From Acinetobacter pullicarnis (GTDB lineage Bacteria; Pseudomonadota; Gammaproteobacteria; Pseudomonadales; Moraxellaceae), in NCBI RefSeq assembly GCF_006352475.1, contig NZ_VCMZ01000001.1:1612001-1676000 (forward strand): 64,000 bases of DNA, written 5' to 3'. Position numbers and translations under genes: made by a program. The stretch's first letter is position 1. Each line of letters begins with the position of its first letter. Below are positions 35,588 to 45,220 of this stretch, piece by piece. The notes below the pieces were generated by a model. It saw nothing but the letters and a program-made list of their open reading frames with translations. It was not told the origin of the DNA and made no database searches.

Positions 35588-37186
35588 ATGAATAACGAAG
35601 AATTTGATTACATCATTTGCGGGGCTGGATCAGCGGGTTGTGTTGTAACGTCTCGATTGCTAGAGCATAAAAAAGGCAAAGTTTTATTATTAGAAGCCGG
35701 TACGAATGATAATAGTCTGTTTATTAAGATGCCAGCGGGTGTGCCACAAGCGATTGCCAGTAAGACTTGGGACTATAGCACTGAGCCCGATTTGAGAACC
35801 AATAATCGTAGAATGACCTGTGCACAAGGCAAAGTGCTTGGTGGCAGTAGTTCAGTCAATGGCATGATTTATTTACGTGGCCAGCATGAAGATTATGATC
35901 GCTGGGAAAATCAACACGGCTGCCTAGGCTGGGGTTTTGACTCGATGCTGAGTTATTTTAAAAAAGCTGAGAATAATGAAACACTCTCTGGAGAATATCA
36001 TGGGGTCGCTGGCCCACAATATGTGAGCGACAATCATTACCGTCATCCATTAAGCCGTGCATTTATTAAAGCCGGTCAAGAATTTGGTTTAAATTATACA
36101 AATGATTTTAATGGAAAATCACAACAAGGCGTCGGTTTTTTTCAAACCACTACACATCATGGCGAACGTGCAAGCACCGCAACAACCTATTTAAAACCAG
36201 TTCGAGATAACCCCAACTTCAGCCTTAAATTAAATGCCCTGGTATCGAAGGTGGTGATTGAGGGGAATAAGGCGGTGGGGGTGAAATGCATTATTGGTGG
36301 TCAAGAACATTATTTTAAAGCCAGAAAAAGCGTGATCGTCAGTGCCGGTTCCTTGGGCTCTCCAAAGATTTTAATGTTGTCTGGGATTGGCCCACAGGCG
36401 CATTTACAAGCGCATGGGATTGAGGTGATTAAAGACTTAGCTGTGGGTAAAAACTATCATGATCATCTGCATGTTTCGATTAATGCAACCATTACACAAC
36501 CTATTTCAATTTATGGTCAAGATCAGGGATTTAAGAAGATTGAAAATGGTTTACTCTGGTTATTTACCCGTAAAGGCGTGGTCTCTTCCAATATTTTAGA
36601 AGCTGGTGCATTTATTGATAGCAACAATGACGGTCGTCCTGATCTGCAAGCTCACTTTCTACCTGGTTTAGATACTTGGGATGATCCAAATGGTTTAGGC
36701 AAAGGTAAAACTCACGGTATTACCCTTAAAAACTGTTATTTAAGACCGCGTTCACGTGGCGAAGTTTTACTGAAAAGTAAGAATCCCGAAGATCTCGTTC
36801 AAGTCCATGCCAACCTCTTAGCGAAAGAAGAGGACGTACAAGGGATGATTCGTGCAACACAGTTCGGTCTTGATTTATTAAAGATGCCTAGCCTTGCAGG
36901 CTATATTGATGAAATTTTTTCTCCAGCAGAAGATCGTGATGACTTAAGTGCCATTGAAGCCTTTGTGCGTCAAACCTGTAAAACCACCTATCACCCCGTT
37001 GGAACCTGTCGTATGGGGAAAAATGAACTGGATTCAGTGGTTGACCTAAATTTGAAAGTACACGGAATACAAAATTTACGTGTGATTGATTGCTCAATAT
37101 TTCCAGAAATACCAAGCGGTAATACCAACGCACCCACCATTGCAGTCGCAGAAAAAGCGGTTGATTTACTTATTCAACAAAGTTAA
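35588..37186 (+). CDS. GMC-family FAD-dependent alcohol dehydrogenase
   Basis: 532 aa from MNNEEFDYIICGAGSAG; an upstream TTG frame is rejected because AAGGA is spaced for this ATG. FAD-binding GxGxxG at residue 13, GGSSSVNGMIYLRGQHEDYDRW (GMC signature 1), GSLGSPKILMLSGIGP (signature 2), and the C-terminal His motif YHPVGTCRMG with NTNAPTIAVAEKA. It resembles AlkJ/BetA-type enzymes that oxidise alcohols to aldehydes and pass electrons to quinones. The next gene, an aldehyde dehydrogenase 26 bases downstream, would take the product on. No betI or betT is present, so choline is not implied. Confidence 0.9.
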   Translation: MNNEEFDYIICGAGSAGCVVTSRLLEHKKGKVLLLEAGTNDNSLFIKMPAGVPQAIASKTWDYSTEPDLRTNNRRMTCAQGKVLGGSSSVNGMIYLRGQHEDYDRWENQHGCLGWGFDSMLSYFKKAENNETLSGEYHGVAGPQYVSDNHYRHPLSRAFIKAGQEFGLNYTNDFNGKSQQGVGFFQTTTHHGERASTATTYLKPVRDNPNFSLKLNALVSKVVIEGNKAVGVKCIIGGQEHYFKARKSVIVSAGSLGSPKILMLSGIGPQAHLQAHGIEVIKDLAVGKNYHDHLHVSINATITQPISIYGQDQGFKKIENGLLWLFTRKGVVSSNILEAGAFIDSNNDGRPDLQAHFLPGLDTWDDPNGLGKGKTHGITLKNCYLRPRSRGEVLLKSKNPEDLVQVHANLLAKEEDVQGMIRATQFGLDLLKMPSLAGYIDEIFSPAEDRDDLSAIEAFVRQTCKTTYHPVGTCRMGKNELDSVVDLNLKVHGIQNLRVIDCSIFPEIPSGNTNAPTIAVAEKAVDLLIQQS

Positions 37187-37212
37187 AAACTCTCTTCGTT
37201 AAGGAAAAACAA

Positions 37213-38622
37213 ATGTTAAATCAAATGATTTATGCAGGACAGAAAGTACAAGGATTGGAAAGCGGTTTTAATGTGATTAATCCCGCCACTGAAGCAGTTT
37301 TAACAGTTTGCAAATCTGCAAGTATTAATCAAGTAAATGATGCCGTAGAAAGTGCCAAACAGGCATTTCAAACGTGGAAAAATACCAGTGATACCGAGGT
37401 AACTGAAATCCTCAATCGTGTTGCTGCAGATATTCAAGCAGCGAGATCTGAAATTGCGCGTTTAATTACAGAAGAACAGGGTAAGCCACTTGCGCTTGGG
37501 GAAATGGAAGTTGATATGGCACTGTATTGGTTGCAAGTGACCAACGGCTTAGAAATTCCTGTGTTAGAACAAATAGATCCGATGGGTAAAAAGATGAATG
37601 TCTATCATCGTCCATTGGGTGTTGTTGCTTCGATTACGCCGTGGAATTGGCCATTTATGATTGCGATTTGGCACATTATTCCAGCGTTAAAAGCCAAAAA
37701 CTGCGTGGTGAATAAACCTTCTGAATATACACCGTTAGCAACGCTCCGTTTGGTTGAAATTATTAACCGTCATGTGCCTGCTGGGGTATGTAATATTGTG
37801 CTTGGTACTGGTGAGGTCGGGGCAACCCTCAGCAATCATGTTGATGTTGAGAAAGTTACTTTTACGGGTTCAACACCGGTTGGGCAATCGATTCTCGCTG
37901 CCTCTGTGAAGGAGTTACGTCAAGTGGTGCTTGAACTGGGCGGGAATGATGCGGCAATTGTGATGGATGATGTCGATGTTGCAGAAACGGCACAGAAGCT
38001 ATTTGGCAGTGCTTTCTTTAATGCAGGGCAAACCTGTGCCTGTATTAAGCGCTTATATGTGCATGAAAATATTTATGATCAAATGGTTGAAGAGCTGGCC
38101 AAAATTGCGGATAGTCAGGTGGTTGGTGATGGTCTAGATAAAACCACAACGCTTGGGCCTTTGCAAAATGTGAAGCAATATCAAAAAGTCAAAGCTTTGG
38201 TTGAGCAGGCGATTGCTGAGGGGGCACATGTTGCAAATAACAAAACAGCAGATTTGCCAGCACAGGGCTATTTCTTAGCACCGCTTATCTTGACCAATGT
38301 GGCTGAGCAAAGCGAAATATTTGCGACAGAACAGTTTGGCCCAGTATTGCCTGTGGTGAAATTCTCAGACTTAGATGAGGTGATTCATCGTGCCAATCAA
38401 TCGAGTTATGCTTTGGGCGGCTCGATTTGGAGTAAAGACATTAAACGTGCTCAAGCTGCTGCGGCTCAAATGGAAGCTGGCACGGTTTGGATTAACAGTC
38501 ATGCCGATGTTTCACCTTTTACTGAGTTTGGTGGTTGGAAAATGTCAGGTATGGGCTATTCATTTGGTTTGGATGGTTTACTCTCATTTACGAAAAAACA
38601 AGCCATACATTTAGCCAGTTAA
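37213..38622 (+). CDS. NAD(P)-dependent aldehyde dehydrogenase
   Basis: 469 aa ALDH-superfamily enzyme. General base E241 (VVLELGGND) and nucleophile C275 (NAGQTCACIKR) are in place, with ITPWNWPF near 141 and FTGSTPVGQ near 217 for cofactor binding. The AAAGCxN motif reads KPSEYTPLA. AAGGAAAAAC precedes the ATG. Together with the GMC enzyme it would oxidise an alcohol to a carboxylic acid; substrate unknown. Confidence 0.92.
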   Translation: MLNQMIYAGQKVQGLESGFNVINPATEAVLTVCKSASINQVNDAVESAKQAFQTWKNTSDTEVTEILNRVAADIQAARSEIARLITEEQGKPLALGEMEVDMALYWLQVTNGLEIPVLEQIDPMGKKMNVYHRPLGVVASITPWNWPFMIAIWHIIPALKAKNCVVNKPSEYTPLATLRLVEIINRHVPAGVCNIVLGTGEVGATLSNHVDVEKVTFTGSTPVGQSILAASVKELRQVVLELGGNDAAIVMDDVDVAETAQKLFGSAFFNAGQTCACIKRLYVHENIYDQMVEELAKIADSQVVGDGLDKTTTLGPLQNVKQYQKVKALVEQAIAEGAHVANNKTADLPAQGYFLAPLILTNVAEQSEIFATEQFGPVLPVVKFSDLDEVIHRANQSSYALGGSIWSKDIKRAQAAAAQMEAGTVWINSHADVSPFTEFGGWKMSGMGYSFGLDGLLSFTKKQAIHLAS

Positions 38623-38732
38623 GCATTGGTGTAATTGGCAAAATGGGTGTGCTGTGACCAGTATGCCCATTTTTATTGTGAAAATTAGGGTCTAGATCTG
38701 AATTTAAAGACGATACAAAGGGAAGGGAAATC

Positions 38733-39026
38733 ATGAGTGCATATGTTATTTTTATTCGTAAAAGTTTGAAAAATTTAGATGAATTGAAAATCTATCAGCA
38801 GCTTGCAGGTAAAGCCAGTGAGGGACATGCGATCCAACCATTGGCTTTTTATGGTGATACAGTATGCCTAGAAAATATGGACAGTGAAGCGGTCGCTATT
38901 TTTAAGTTTCCAGATATGGCACAGGCCAAAGCGTGGTATCACAGCGAAGCATATCAGCAAGCCAAAAAACACCGTGATTTAGCTGGTGAATTTTCGATTA
39001 TTTTAACAGAAGGCTTGGCAGATTAG
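38733..39026 (+). CDS. DUF1330 family protein
   Basis: 97 aa dimeric alpha/beta-barrel-like protein. AYVIFIRKSLKNLDELKIYQQL, VAIFKFPDMAQAKAWYHSEAYQQA and the closing IILTEGL match DUF1330. Function unknown; it lies 110 bases after the aldehyde dehydrogenase and shares the terminator at 39045-39076, so it may be the third gene of that unit. Confidence 0.85.
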   Translation: MSAYVIFIRKSLKNLDELKIYQQLAGKASEGHAIQPLAFYGDTVCLENMDSEAVAIFKFPDMAQAKAWYHSEAYQQAKKHRDLAGEFSIILTEGLAD

Positions 39027-39044
39027 TTTTCTGACGCGCTTAGC

Positions 39045-39076
39045 AAAAAAACGCACCGAGTTGGGTGCGTTTTTTT
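39045..39076. terminator. bidirectional terminator
   Basis: AAAAAAACGCACC and GGGTGCGTTTTTTT form a strong stem with a short loop between the convergent DUF1330 gene and yebC. Confidence 0.92.
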
Positions 39077-39096
39077 GAGTACGTAACTCTAAATGT

Positions 39097-39846
39097 TTAC
39101 TCGTCTAAGAGTGCGAGGACTTCATCAGAGAATTCAACGTTGGTATAAACGTTTTGAACATCGTCTAAATCTTCAAACATATCAATCATTTTTAAGATTT
39201 GTTTGGCTTGCTCGATGTCGTTAATCTCGGCTTTGGTTGAAGGGCTCATGACCACTTCAGCATTGTCAGATTTCAGACCTGCTGCAGTTAATGCATCTTG
39301 TACATCACCAAAACTTTCAGGGGTGGTGATCACTAAAATATCATCTTCAGTGATTTCAATGTCTTCAGCACCGGCTTCCAGCGCCACGTCCATGATTCGG
39401 TCTTCTAATGAAACATCTTCAAAGATGATTTCACCGCGCTTGGTAAATAAATATGCAACAGAACCCGCAGTACCTAAGTTACCATTGGTTTTAGAAAAAC
39501 AGTGACGTACATCAGGAACGGTACGATTGAGATTGTCGGTCATGGTTTCAATAATGACCGCAACGCCGCCTACGCCATAACCTTCATAGGTGATTTCTTT
39601 TAAATCATCATTTGCATCATCACCGGCACCACGTTGAATGGCGCGATTGATGGTGTCACGTGTCATGTTGACAGACAGTGCTTTTTCGACCACCGCACGA
39701 AGACGTGGGTTACTTGCTACTTCAGGGCCACCGAGTCTTGCGGCTGTGACCAATTCACGAATATATTTAGTGAAAACTTTACCACGACTTGCATCTTGTT
39801 TAGCTTTACGATGCTTAATATTGGCCCACTTAGAATGACCCGCCAT
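39097..39846 (-). CDS. yebC: YebC/TACO1 family translation-associated protein
   Basis: 249 aa from [20 protein letters not shown], the invariant family start; the longer frame is rejected. Also [22 protein letters not shown] and a glutamate-rich C-terminal domain. YebC proteins bind the ribosome and help at difficult (for example polyproline) sites; some were described as transcription factors. Single gene with a terminator. Confidence 0.97.
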   Translation of the reverse strand: MAGHSKWANIKHRKAKQDASRGKVFTKYIRELVTAARLGGPEVASNPRLRAVVEKALSVNMTRDTINRAIQRGAGDDANDDLKEITYEGYGVGGVAVIIETMTDNLNRTVPDVRHCFSKTNGNLGTAGSVAYLFTKRGEIIFEDVSLEDRIMDVALEAGAEDIEITEDDILVITTPESFGDVQDALTAAGLKSDNAEVVMSPSTKAEINDIEQAKQILKMIDMFEDLDDVQNVYTNVEFSDEVLALLDE

Positions 39847-40046
39847 GCGAAATGCGCTCCTAACGAAAAAACTGGTTCTAGACCAGATCAAATGATAGCG
39901 ATTCTAGCATAGGGATTTTTTTTTGAAAATTAGGTGATTGTGGCTTTTTGGCTATTACAGCGCATTGACTTGGTTAAAGCCTATTTTTTGGCTTAATCCT
40001 TTGAAATTAGAGCGAGGTTATTTGCGTTTGTTTTTTATGCAGCGAT

Positions 40047-40086
40047 AAAAAAAGCACGATCATTGCATGAATGATTGTGCTTTTTA
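40047..40086 (-). terminator. terminator of the acyltransferase gene
   Basis: AAAAAAAGCACGATCATT pairs with AATGATTGTGCTTTTTA around GCATG, with one G-U pair. It lies 27 bases beyond the stop on the minus strand. Confidence 0.85.
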
Positions 40087-40112
40087 TTGCTTAAATTTGA
40101 AGGGATATCGGT

Positions 40113-40679
40113 TTAAGCCAGTGCTTTGGGTGCTGGAATAATAATGTCTAGTCCAGTATGTTCTTTATACAGACGTTTAATTTCAGCAAGATCATCATCT
40201 AAGTTTGATGGGTAGATTTTGGCAAAGATGCCACCTTGCTTGGTTTTCGCATTGGCAAACATCAGAATAATCGGTACATTGGCGGCTTTGGCAATATGCC
40301 AAAAACCGGTACGAATCGGTTTACGTTCTTCACCATTTTTAGCGCGGGTGGCTTCTGGTGCAATGACTAAATTGAATTTCTGGTTTTGATCAAACAATTG
40401 CACCATTTGCGAAACAATATCTTGGTTGGCCTTACGATCGACAGGAATGGCACCGATTGCTTCTAAAATTGGCTTCATTGGGCCTTTAAACAATTCTTTT
40501 TTCATTAAAATATGAATTTTAATTTGATAAATTTGAAACAGCGCGAGCGATAAAACACCATCCATCATTGAGGTGTGCTCAAAACCAATAAGTACTTGTT
40601 TATCTTCTAAAATATTCTTATCACCTTGATACTTCCAACCTGCGAGTTTAAAGGTAAGTTTACCGAGTTGCGTTTTCAT
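40113..40679 (-). CDS. PlsC-like lysophospholipid acyltransferase
   Basis: 188 aa from MKTQLGKLTFKLAGW, with AAAGGTAAATCT upstream. The HX4D catalytic motif reads HTSMMD (near residue 34) and the block 3 motif VIAPEATRAKNGEERKPIRTGFWHIAKAANVPIILM resembles the EGTRS region, with PEATR in place of EGTR. The protein lacks a long N-terminal membrane segment and is shorter than PlsC. It probably acylates a lysophospholipid or related acceptor. Confidence 0.82.
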   Translation of the reverse strand: MKTQLGKLTFKLAGWKYQGDKNILEDKQVLIGFEHTSMMDGVLSLALFQIYQIKIHILMKKELFKGPMKPILEAIGAIPVDRKANQDIVSQMVQLFDQNQKFNLVIAPEATRAKNGEERKPIRTGFWHIAKAANVPIILMFANAKTKQGGIFAKIYPSNLDDDLAEIKRLYKEHTGLDIIIPAPKALA

Positions 40680-41191
40680 AGATTTACCTTTGTGGCAAGA
40701 GAGAAATGAGCTGGGGAGTTTGCGAGGAATCGATACGAAATACAATGTTCAATTTTATTTTTTTATCAAAAAAGAGGTTTAAGACCTTGGTTTTGATTTA
40801 AATTTGTCGCTGGCTTATACCAATAAGTCTGCAGTATTGTTATTTCTTGGTTGAATATTTATTGGGTATGCAGATTGTTGGTATTTTTACTTGCGTTAGA
40901 AGTAACTACTTTTGATGAATTATATCGATTCCAAATAATATTCTTGGAGTTTCGCTTCTGCTTTTAATGATCGTTGCCGTGGTTGTTTTAAAATCATAAT
41001 AAATGCTTTTGAAAAAGGCTTAGCCGAATGTCTAATCAATAATCAAAGCAAAACTATTGCTAAAGTCTTTTGCTTACTTATACTTACATGTCATTTACTA
41101 TGTGATGGGCTTATTTAGAATAAGCCATACAAGATTATTTATTTTTAAATGGCCACAACATTTTAATGGTTTGGTCTGGGTGTTTTCCTTA
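40680..41191. other. intergenic region between acyltransferase and lipoprotein genes
   Basis: About 510 AT-rich bases, divergent promoters. A 45-codon in-frame extension of the lipoprotein gene (from 41057) lies in it but has no Shine-Dalgarno and would put the lipobox signal in the middle of a protein. I see no repeat or RNA element. Confidence 0.45.
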
Positions 41192-41842
41192 ATGTATAAA
41201 ATTTATTTAACTGCATTTTTATGCAGTACGGCTATTGTTTTTTCGGGGTGCTCTGATACGACTGAGGCAAAAGCAAATAATGCGGCAGTAGAGCAGAAAG
41301 TACCGAAGCAACCAGAAAAGCTTGCACCTGAAGATGATAAAAATTTAACCGGAACACCTGTTTTAGGCTTTAAACTGAGAGACTCAACTTTTGACTCTGT
41401 TAAAAAACGGCTAACAGATTACCAAGTTGATGCAAATAATGTGAGTTATGCTGGCGGACCTTTACTTGAAAATGATGGTTCCGGGTTTAATATCGACGGA
41501 TTGGTTGGTACGCAGTTTGGTTTTGATGAAAATGAAAAACTGGTTTATGTGTGGATGGTACTCAATGAAAATAATCATATGTCGCATGAAACTTATAAAA
41601 AAATTGTGAGTTATATCAAAAAAAATAATTATAAAATCGTGCGTGAAAAAGCCCCATTTGTAGGTGATCGAGAAACTGAGTTTGTAACGCCCAATAATGA
41701 AACGATTTTGGTTCGTTCACCACATATGGGCGGGTTTAAAGTACAAGTTGAGTATTTAACCCATGAATTTTCTCAGCAGCGATCACAAAGTCAAGCAGCG
41801 CAAAAACAGCAAAAAAATACAGCAGAATCCGCCAATTTTTAA
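41192..41842 (+). CDS. lipoprotein of unknown function
   Basis: 216 aa from MYKIYLTAFLCSTAIVFSGC, a lipoprotein signal with lipobox FSGC. The mature protein has an Ala/Lys/Pro linker, then a region GFKLRDSTFDSVKKRLTDYQVD and GTQFGFDENEKLVYVWMVLN that suggests a compact alpha/beta domain, and a Gln-rich C-terminal tail (SQQRSQSQAAQKQQKN). No family recognised. The start is chosen on the signal peptide; no Shine-Dalgarno is visible. Confidence 0.7.
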   Translation: MYKIYLTAFLCSTAIVFSGCSDTTEAKANNAAVEQKVPKQPEKLAPEDDKNLTGTPVLGFKLRDSTFDSVKKRLTDYQVDANNVSYAGGPLLENDGSGFNIDGLVGTQFGFDENEKLVYVWMVLNENNHMSHETYKKIVSYIKKNNYKIVREKAPFVGDRETEFVTPNNETILVRSPHMGGFKVQVEYLTHEFSQQRSQSQAAQKQQKNTAESANF

Positions 41843-41957
41843 TTCTATTTCTATCTACGACGAATCAAATGCTGGCTTTTTCAGAAGATCTTGCCTGCAT
41901 TTGATTATAGATAAAGCGTAATCTATGTATTAACCAAGCTCAGCCACGATATGCATA

Positions 41958-42713
41958 TTAATTGGGATGGGTGAGTGAAAAGAAATTGAGCATGAGCCGT
42001 GCCAATGGTTTTTGTGGAGGGCTTAAACTCATTGAGAGCTGTTGAAAAGCAGTATCACCTTCCATATTAAATTTTGCCACGCCATCGGTCACATATTGCG
42101 CTGCTAACTGGTATTGATAATAAGCGGTGTGTTTATTGAGTCGCACGATCTTGAGTGGCACATTGGTACCTGAATAAACGTGATCAAATTGCTTTTTATT
42201 TTCTTTGGCCGCTTCAGGAAAAAATATACTGGCGGCATCTAAAGCACAACTCACGCAAGCAGGCACAACATACAAACTCAGGTTAGATTTTTGGTCAGCA
42301 GTTGTCATAAGTACGGCTGTATTGCCATTTGCTCCAATCGCAGCTTTGATTCGGGTAAATGAGCGAGGGGCTAAAATCCATTCTGTAGTATCTGCAATAT
42401 GATAAACCGTAAATTGCTCGGCTAGCTTTGGATCTACATCCATATTAAAAAAGCATTTGGTGATTGAGCAATTTTCAGTGGGCAGGTGCGGACTGTCATT
42501 TTCATCGGTGCCCATCGGCACGCTGATCGAATAAGCTGGAATTTTAACGCCATTACGAAATACAGCCTGGCCAATTGCGGTAATCGGGTGCTGTACATTT
42601 TGTTCTGCCATAGAGGTATTTATTGTTGGAGGGCTAAAGTTATATGGTTTGGCATGGCTTTGAATAGCCAAGGTGGCAAGTAGAGTAAATACAGTTGATG
42701 CTATTATTTTCAT
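41958..42713 (-). CDS. exported protein, probably DUF4850
   Basis: 251 aa with signal peptide MKIIASTVFTLLATLAIQSHA; an ATG five codons upstream is also possible. Four cysteines in two close pairs (CSITKCF; CVSCAL) suggest periplasmic disulfides. The layout resembles DUF4850 proteins common in Acinetobacter, but this is a memory-based match. Function unknown. It is followed 42 bases upstream in transcription order by another small exported protein gene. Confidence 0.65.
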   Translation of the reverse strand: MKIIASTVFTLLATLAIQSHAKPYNFSPPTINTSMAEQNVQHPITAIGQAVFRNGVKIPAYSISVPMGTDENDSPHLPTENCSITKCFFNMDVDPKLAEQFTVYHIADTTEWILAPRSFTRIKAAIGANGNTAVLMTTADQKSNLSLYVVPACVSCALDAASIFFPEAAKENKKQFDHVYSGTNVPLKIVRLNKHTAYYQYQLAAQYVTDGVAKFNMEGDTAFQQLSMSLSPPQKPLARLMLNFFSLTHPN

Positions 42714-42770
42714 GAGATGACTTCGCATGATATGTTTTTATTTAAATGAATGAACGAGACGGTAAATACA

Positions 42771-43142
42771 TCAATCCTCTGGGGCATTCAGACTGAGTCT
42801 ACTGGTCATTTTAAAATCTTTTTCTTTCATCCAGCCAGTTGTATCGTTACCATTTTTGTCGATGTACATCACATAGAACCAAGTATAATTTTCATTTTGA
42901 AATTGCTGGTAGGCAATTACCGTATCATTTGGAATTAAGAATAAGTTTTTAATACTGCACTGTGCTGAGGGTGCTGAATGAAAATTGCTTCTAAAACCTT
43001 TGGGGCCTTGTAAGGTAAACATATATTTGGTGCCATACATCACGCCATTATCGTCCGCGAGTTTAGAGAGCTGGTCGCAATTGATATTGGCTGATGCTGC
43101 AGTACTTAGGGTAATTAGAAGTGAAAAAAATAATTTTTTCAT
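42771..43142 (-). CDS. small exported protein, SH3b-like
   Basis: 123 aa from MKKLFFSLLITLSTAASANI, a typical signal peptide; the frame extends 7 codons upstream without benefit. Two cysteines (NCDQL; QCSIKN). The C-terminal half (TVIAYQQFQNENYTWFYVMY...TTGWMKEKDF) has the rhythm of a bacterial SH3b domain. No function known. It may be co-transcribed with the DUF4850-like gene. Confidence 0.7.
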   Translation of the reverse strand: MKKLFFSLLITLSTAASANINCDQLSKLADDNGVMYGTKYMFTLQGPKGFRSNFHSAPSAQCSIKNLFLIPNDTVIAYQQFQNENYTWFYVMYIDKNGNDTTGWMKEKDFKMTSRLSLNAPED

Positions 43143-43230
43143 TGGTTTATCCATTATTTTCACTAGGATCAGTCATATCGTATTTTATACATTTAATAAG
43201 ATGAATATGAAAAAATATTAGTTTTACTTT

Positions 43231-44532
43231 TTATTTATCGCTAACGCTCAACATTCCCATCATACTAAAATAATTGCGGCTCATATGAGCACGATGCATA
43301 CTCCATTTTCGATCTGGTAAATAACAGGTGCCTAGCGCCAGTTTAGTTTTACCAAAACGATCTTGCACATGCTCATAGGCTTGCATGAGCTTTTCATTTT
43401 TTTGGTCGTGTGTATTGTCGGTAAAAAGATCTGGAATATACGAGGATTGTGGAATAAGGTTATTTAAAATAATGCCGCATTTTTTATATTTCACATGTGT
43501 TTTAAAGAGCGTTTTAAGCTGGCTAAATGCGATATTGCTCAGTACCGTTAAATTGTCACTTGGATTGGGGAGTTCAACACTCGCTGATTGATTATAAAAA
43601 GGTAGATTGGGATCGAAAGGACTCGATTGCACAAAAACCGTCAACATACCACACAGATGTTTTTCCTTTCTTAAGCGTTGTACAGCATCTTGAATATATT
43701 TGCTCAAAGCTTCTTTTAAATCATCAAATTCAGTAATCTTTTCACCAAAGGAACGACTGGCAATAATTTGTTTTTTGGGGGCAGGTGCATCTTCAATCTC
43801 AATACAAGAGCTTCCCTGAAGTTCCAGTACGGTTCTGGCCATGACAATACTGAATTGTTTTTGTAGAAAAATCGGATCACTACAAGCCAAATCAAAAACG
43901 GTATGAATATTCATGCTTTTTAATTTTTTTGAATGTTTGCGGCCAACCCCCCAAACCTCTGCAACATCGATTGCTTGTAAAATTTGTTCCTTAATTAATA
44001 AATCCATATCCGCCAAATTACACACCCCTTGCCAGTGAGGGGTTTGCTTTGCAATGTGATTGGCAAGTTTCGCTTCGGTTTTACTGTGGCCAATACCGAC
44101 ACAAACGGGTAGCCCAATCCATTTTAAAATACGCTTTCTCATGGTTTGGGCATAATCAATTAAATGATATTGCGCAGCATAAGCGGTTAGATCGAGAAAG
44201 CATTCATCAATGCTATAAATCTCCTGCTCGGCAGGTGTGACATAACTGCCAAGTATGGCGTGAAAGCGCGTACTCATTTCAGCATAAAGCGCATAATTAC
44301 TCGAAAGCACTTGAATATCATGTTGCTGAATCAGGTCTTGTATTTGAAATAAGGGCACTGCCATTTTAATGCCCAAGTCTTTGGCTTCTTGTGATCTGGC
44401 GACAGCACAACCATCATTATTAGATAAGACGATCACGGGTTTATTATTTAATTGGGGGTTAAATACACGTTCACAGGAGACGTAGCAATTATTCACGTCA
44501 ATCAGCGCAAAGATCTTCTCCGCTGATTTCAT
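43231..44532 (-). CDS. umuC: DNA polymerase V subunit UmuC
   Basis: 433 aa Y-family polymerase (E. coli 422). Palm motifs ALIDVNNCYVSCERVFNP (first catalytic Asp) and YSIDECFLDLT (Asp-Glu pair) are intact; HhH region EVWGVGRKHSKKLKSM and the little-finger domain follow. It performs error-prone lesion bypass with UmuD'2. It overlaps umuD by 4 bases (ATGA). Confidence 0.97.
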   Translation of the reverse strand: MKSAEKIFALIDVNNCYVSCERVFNPQLNNKPVIVLSNNDGCAVARSQEAKDLGIKMAVPLFQIQDLIQQHDIQVLSSNYALYAEMSTRFHAILGSYVTPAEQEIYSIDECFLDLTAYAAQYHLIDYAQTMRKRILKWIGLPVCVGIGHSKTEAKLANHIAKQTPHWQGVCNLADMDLLIKEQILQAIDVAEVWGVGRKHSKKLKSMNIHTVFDLACSDPIFLQKQFSIVMARTVLELQGSSCIEIEDAPAPKKQIIASRSFGEKITEFDDLKEALSKYIQDAVQRLRKEKHLCGMLTVFVQSSPFDPNLPFYNQSASVELPNPSDNLTVLSNIAFSQLKTLFKTHVKYKKCGIILNNLIPQSSYIPDLFTDNTHDQKNEKLMQAYEHVQDRFGKTKLALGTCYLPDRKWSMHRAHMSRNYFSMMGMLSVSDK

Positions 44533-44990
44533 CGAAAATGCTTAATTGAACTGGTCACCACACCCCAAATCATCGAGTCCTGAAATTCAGTGAGATGAAT
44601 ATCATCAAAGTCGGGGTTTTCAGCTTTAAGCCAACAAATACCTTGTTTTATTTTTAAACGTTTGAGGGTGAAGTCATTATCAATCAGCGCAATCACAATA
44701 TCATTATGCTTAGCATCTAAACTTCGATCGACAATTAATATGTCGTCAATATTAATTCCAGCATCACGCATAGAAAGTGATGCAACTCGTACCAAAAAAG
44801 TGGCATTCGGATTGCGAATTAAATGCTCATTGAGGTCTACTTTCTTATCAATATAGTCTTGGGCTGGAGATGGAAAACCGGCTGAAACTTTTTCTGCAGC
44901 CAGTGGAATTGAAGTATGCGTTTTAGCTGTGATGTGTAATACATCGCAAATCTCATCGCTACTTTTTGTAGGGAATTTTAATAGGGCCAT
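44529..44990 (-). CDS. umuD: UmuD translesion polymerase accessory protein
   Basis: 153 aa S24 peptidase-like protein. The self-cleavage site reads SAGFPSPAQDY (A37-G38 in place of Cys-Gly in E. coli), catalytic serine S73 in SLSM and lysine K110 in FTLKRL. The usual GDSM around the serine is changed to SLSM, so cleavage efficiency may differ. It is of normal UmuD length, not the extended UmuDAb regulator with its N-terminal DNA-binding region. A promoter with an overlapping UmuDAb-type operator lies just upstream. Confidence 0.95.
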   Translation of the reverse strand: MALLKFPTKSSDEICDVLHITAKTHTSIPLAAEKVSAGFPSPAQDYIDKKVDLNEHLIRNPNATFLVRVASLSMRDAGINIDDILIVDRSLDAKHNDIVIALIDNDFTLKRLKIKQGICWLKAENPDFDDIHLTEFQDSMIWGVVTSSIKHFR

Positions 44991-45001
44991 GCTACGCCAA
45001 C

Positions 45002-45022
45002 TTGATAACGTTACAAAATCAA
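45002..45022 (-). promoter_or_regulatory. UmuDAb-type SOS operator of umuDC
   Basis: On the minus strand TTGAT-N11-ATCAA (21 bases). It agrees at 16 of 21 positions with the Acinetobacter UmuDAb box as I recall it (TTGAAAATGTAAC then TTTTTCAA). It abuts the -10 box, covering the expected transcription start, an ideal repressor position. The genus lacks LexA. Confidence 0.65.
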
Positions 45023-45051
45023 ATTGTAGATTGAATGTGTGGAAAGTTCAA
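45023..45051 (-). promoter_or_regulatory. sigma-70 promoter of umuDC
   Basis: On the minus strand TTGAAC (45046-45051) and TACAAT (45023-45028) are 17 bases apart, 33 bases before the umuD start. Confidence 0.7.
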
Positions 45052-45220
45052 GCTGAAAGATGTGCAGGGGGAACGAGATTTTATCTCAGACGCGGTGCTT
45101 ATTTAGCTCAAAAACCATTTTATAATATACGCAAAATACGAAAATTATAAAATGGCGTGGTTAAAACAGCGCTATCGTCCAATCTGAAATCGGACTCAAG
45201 CACAACAGTGTTGTTGGGGC

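Noticed and set aside
35588..38622. betA-betB choline to betaine operon
   Set aside because: The GMC and aldehyde dehydrogenase pair lacks betI and betT, and the sequences give no specific choline signature that I can point to.
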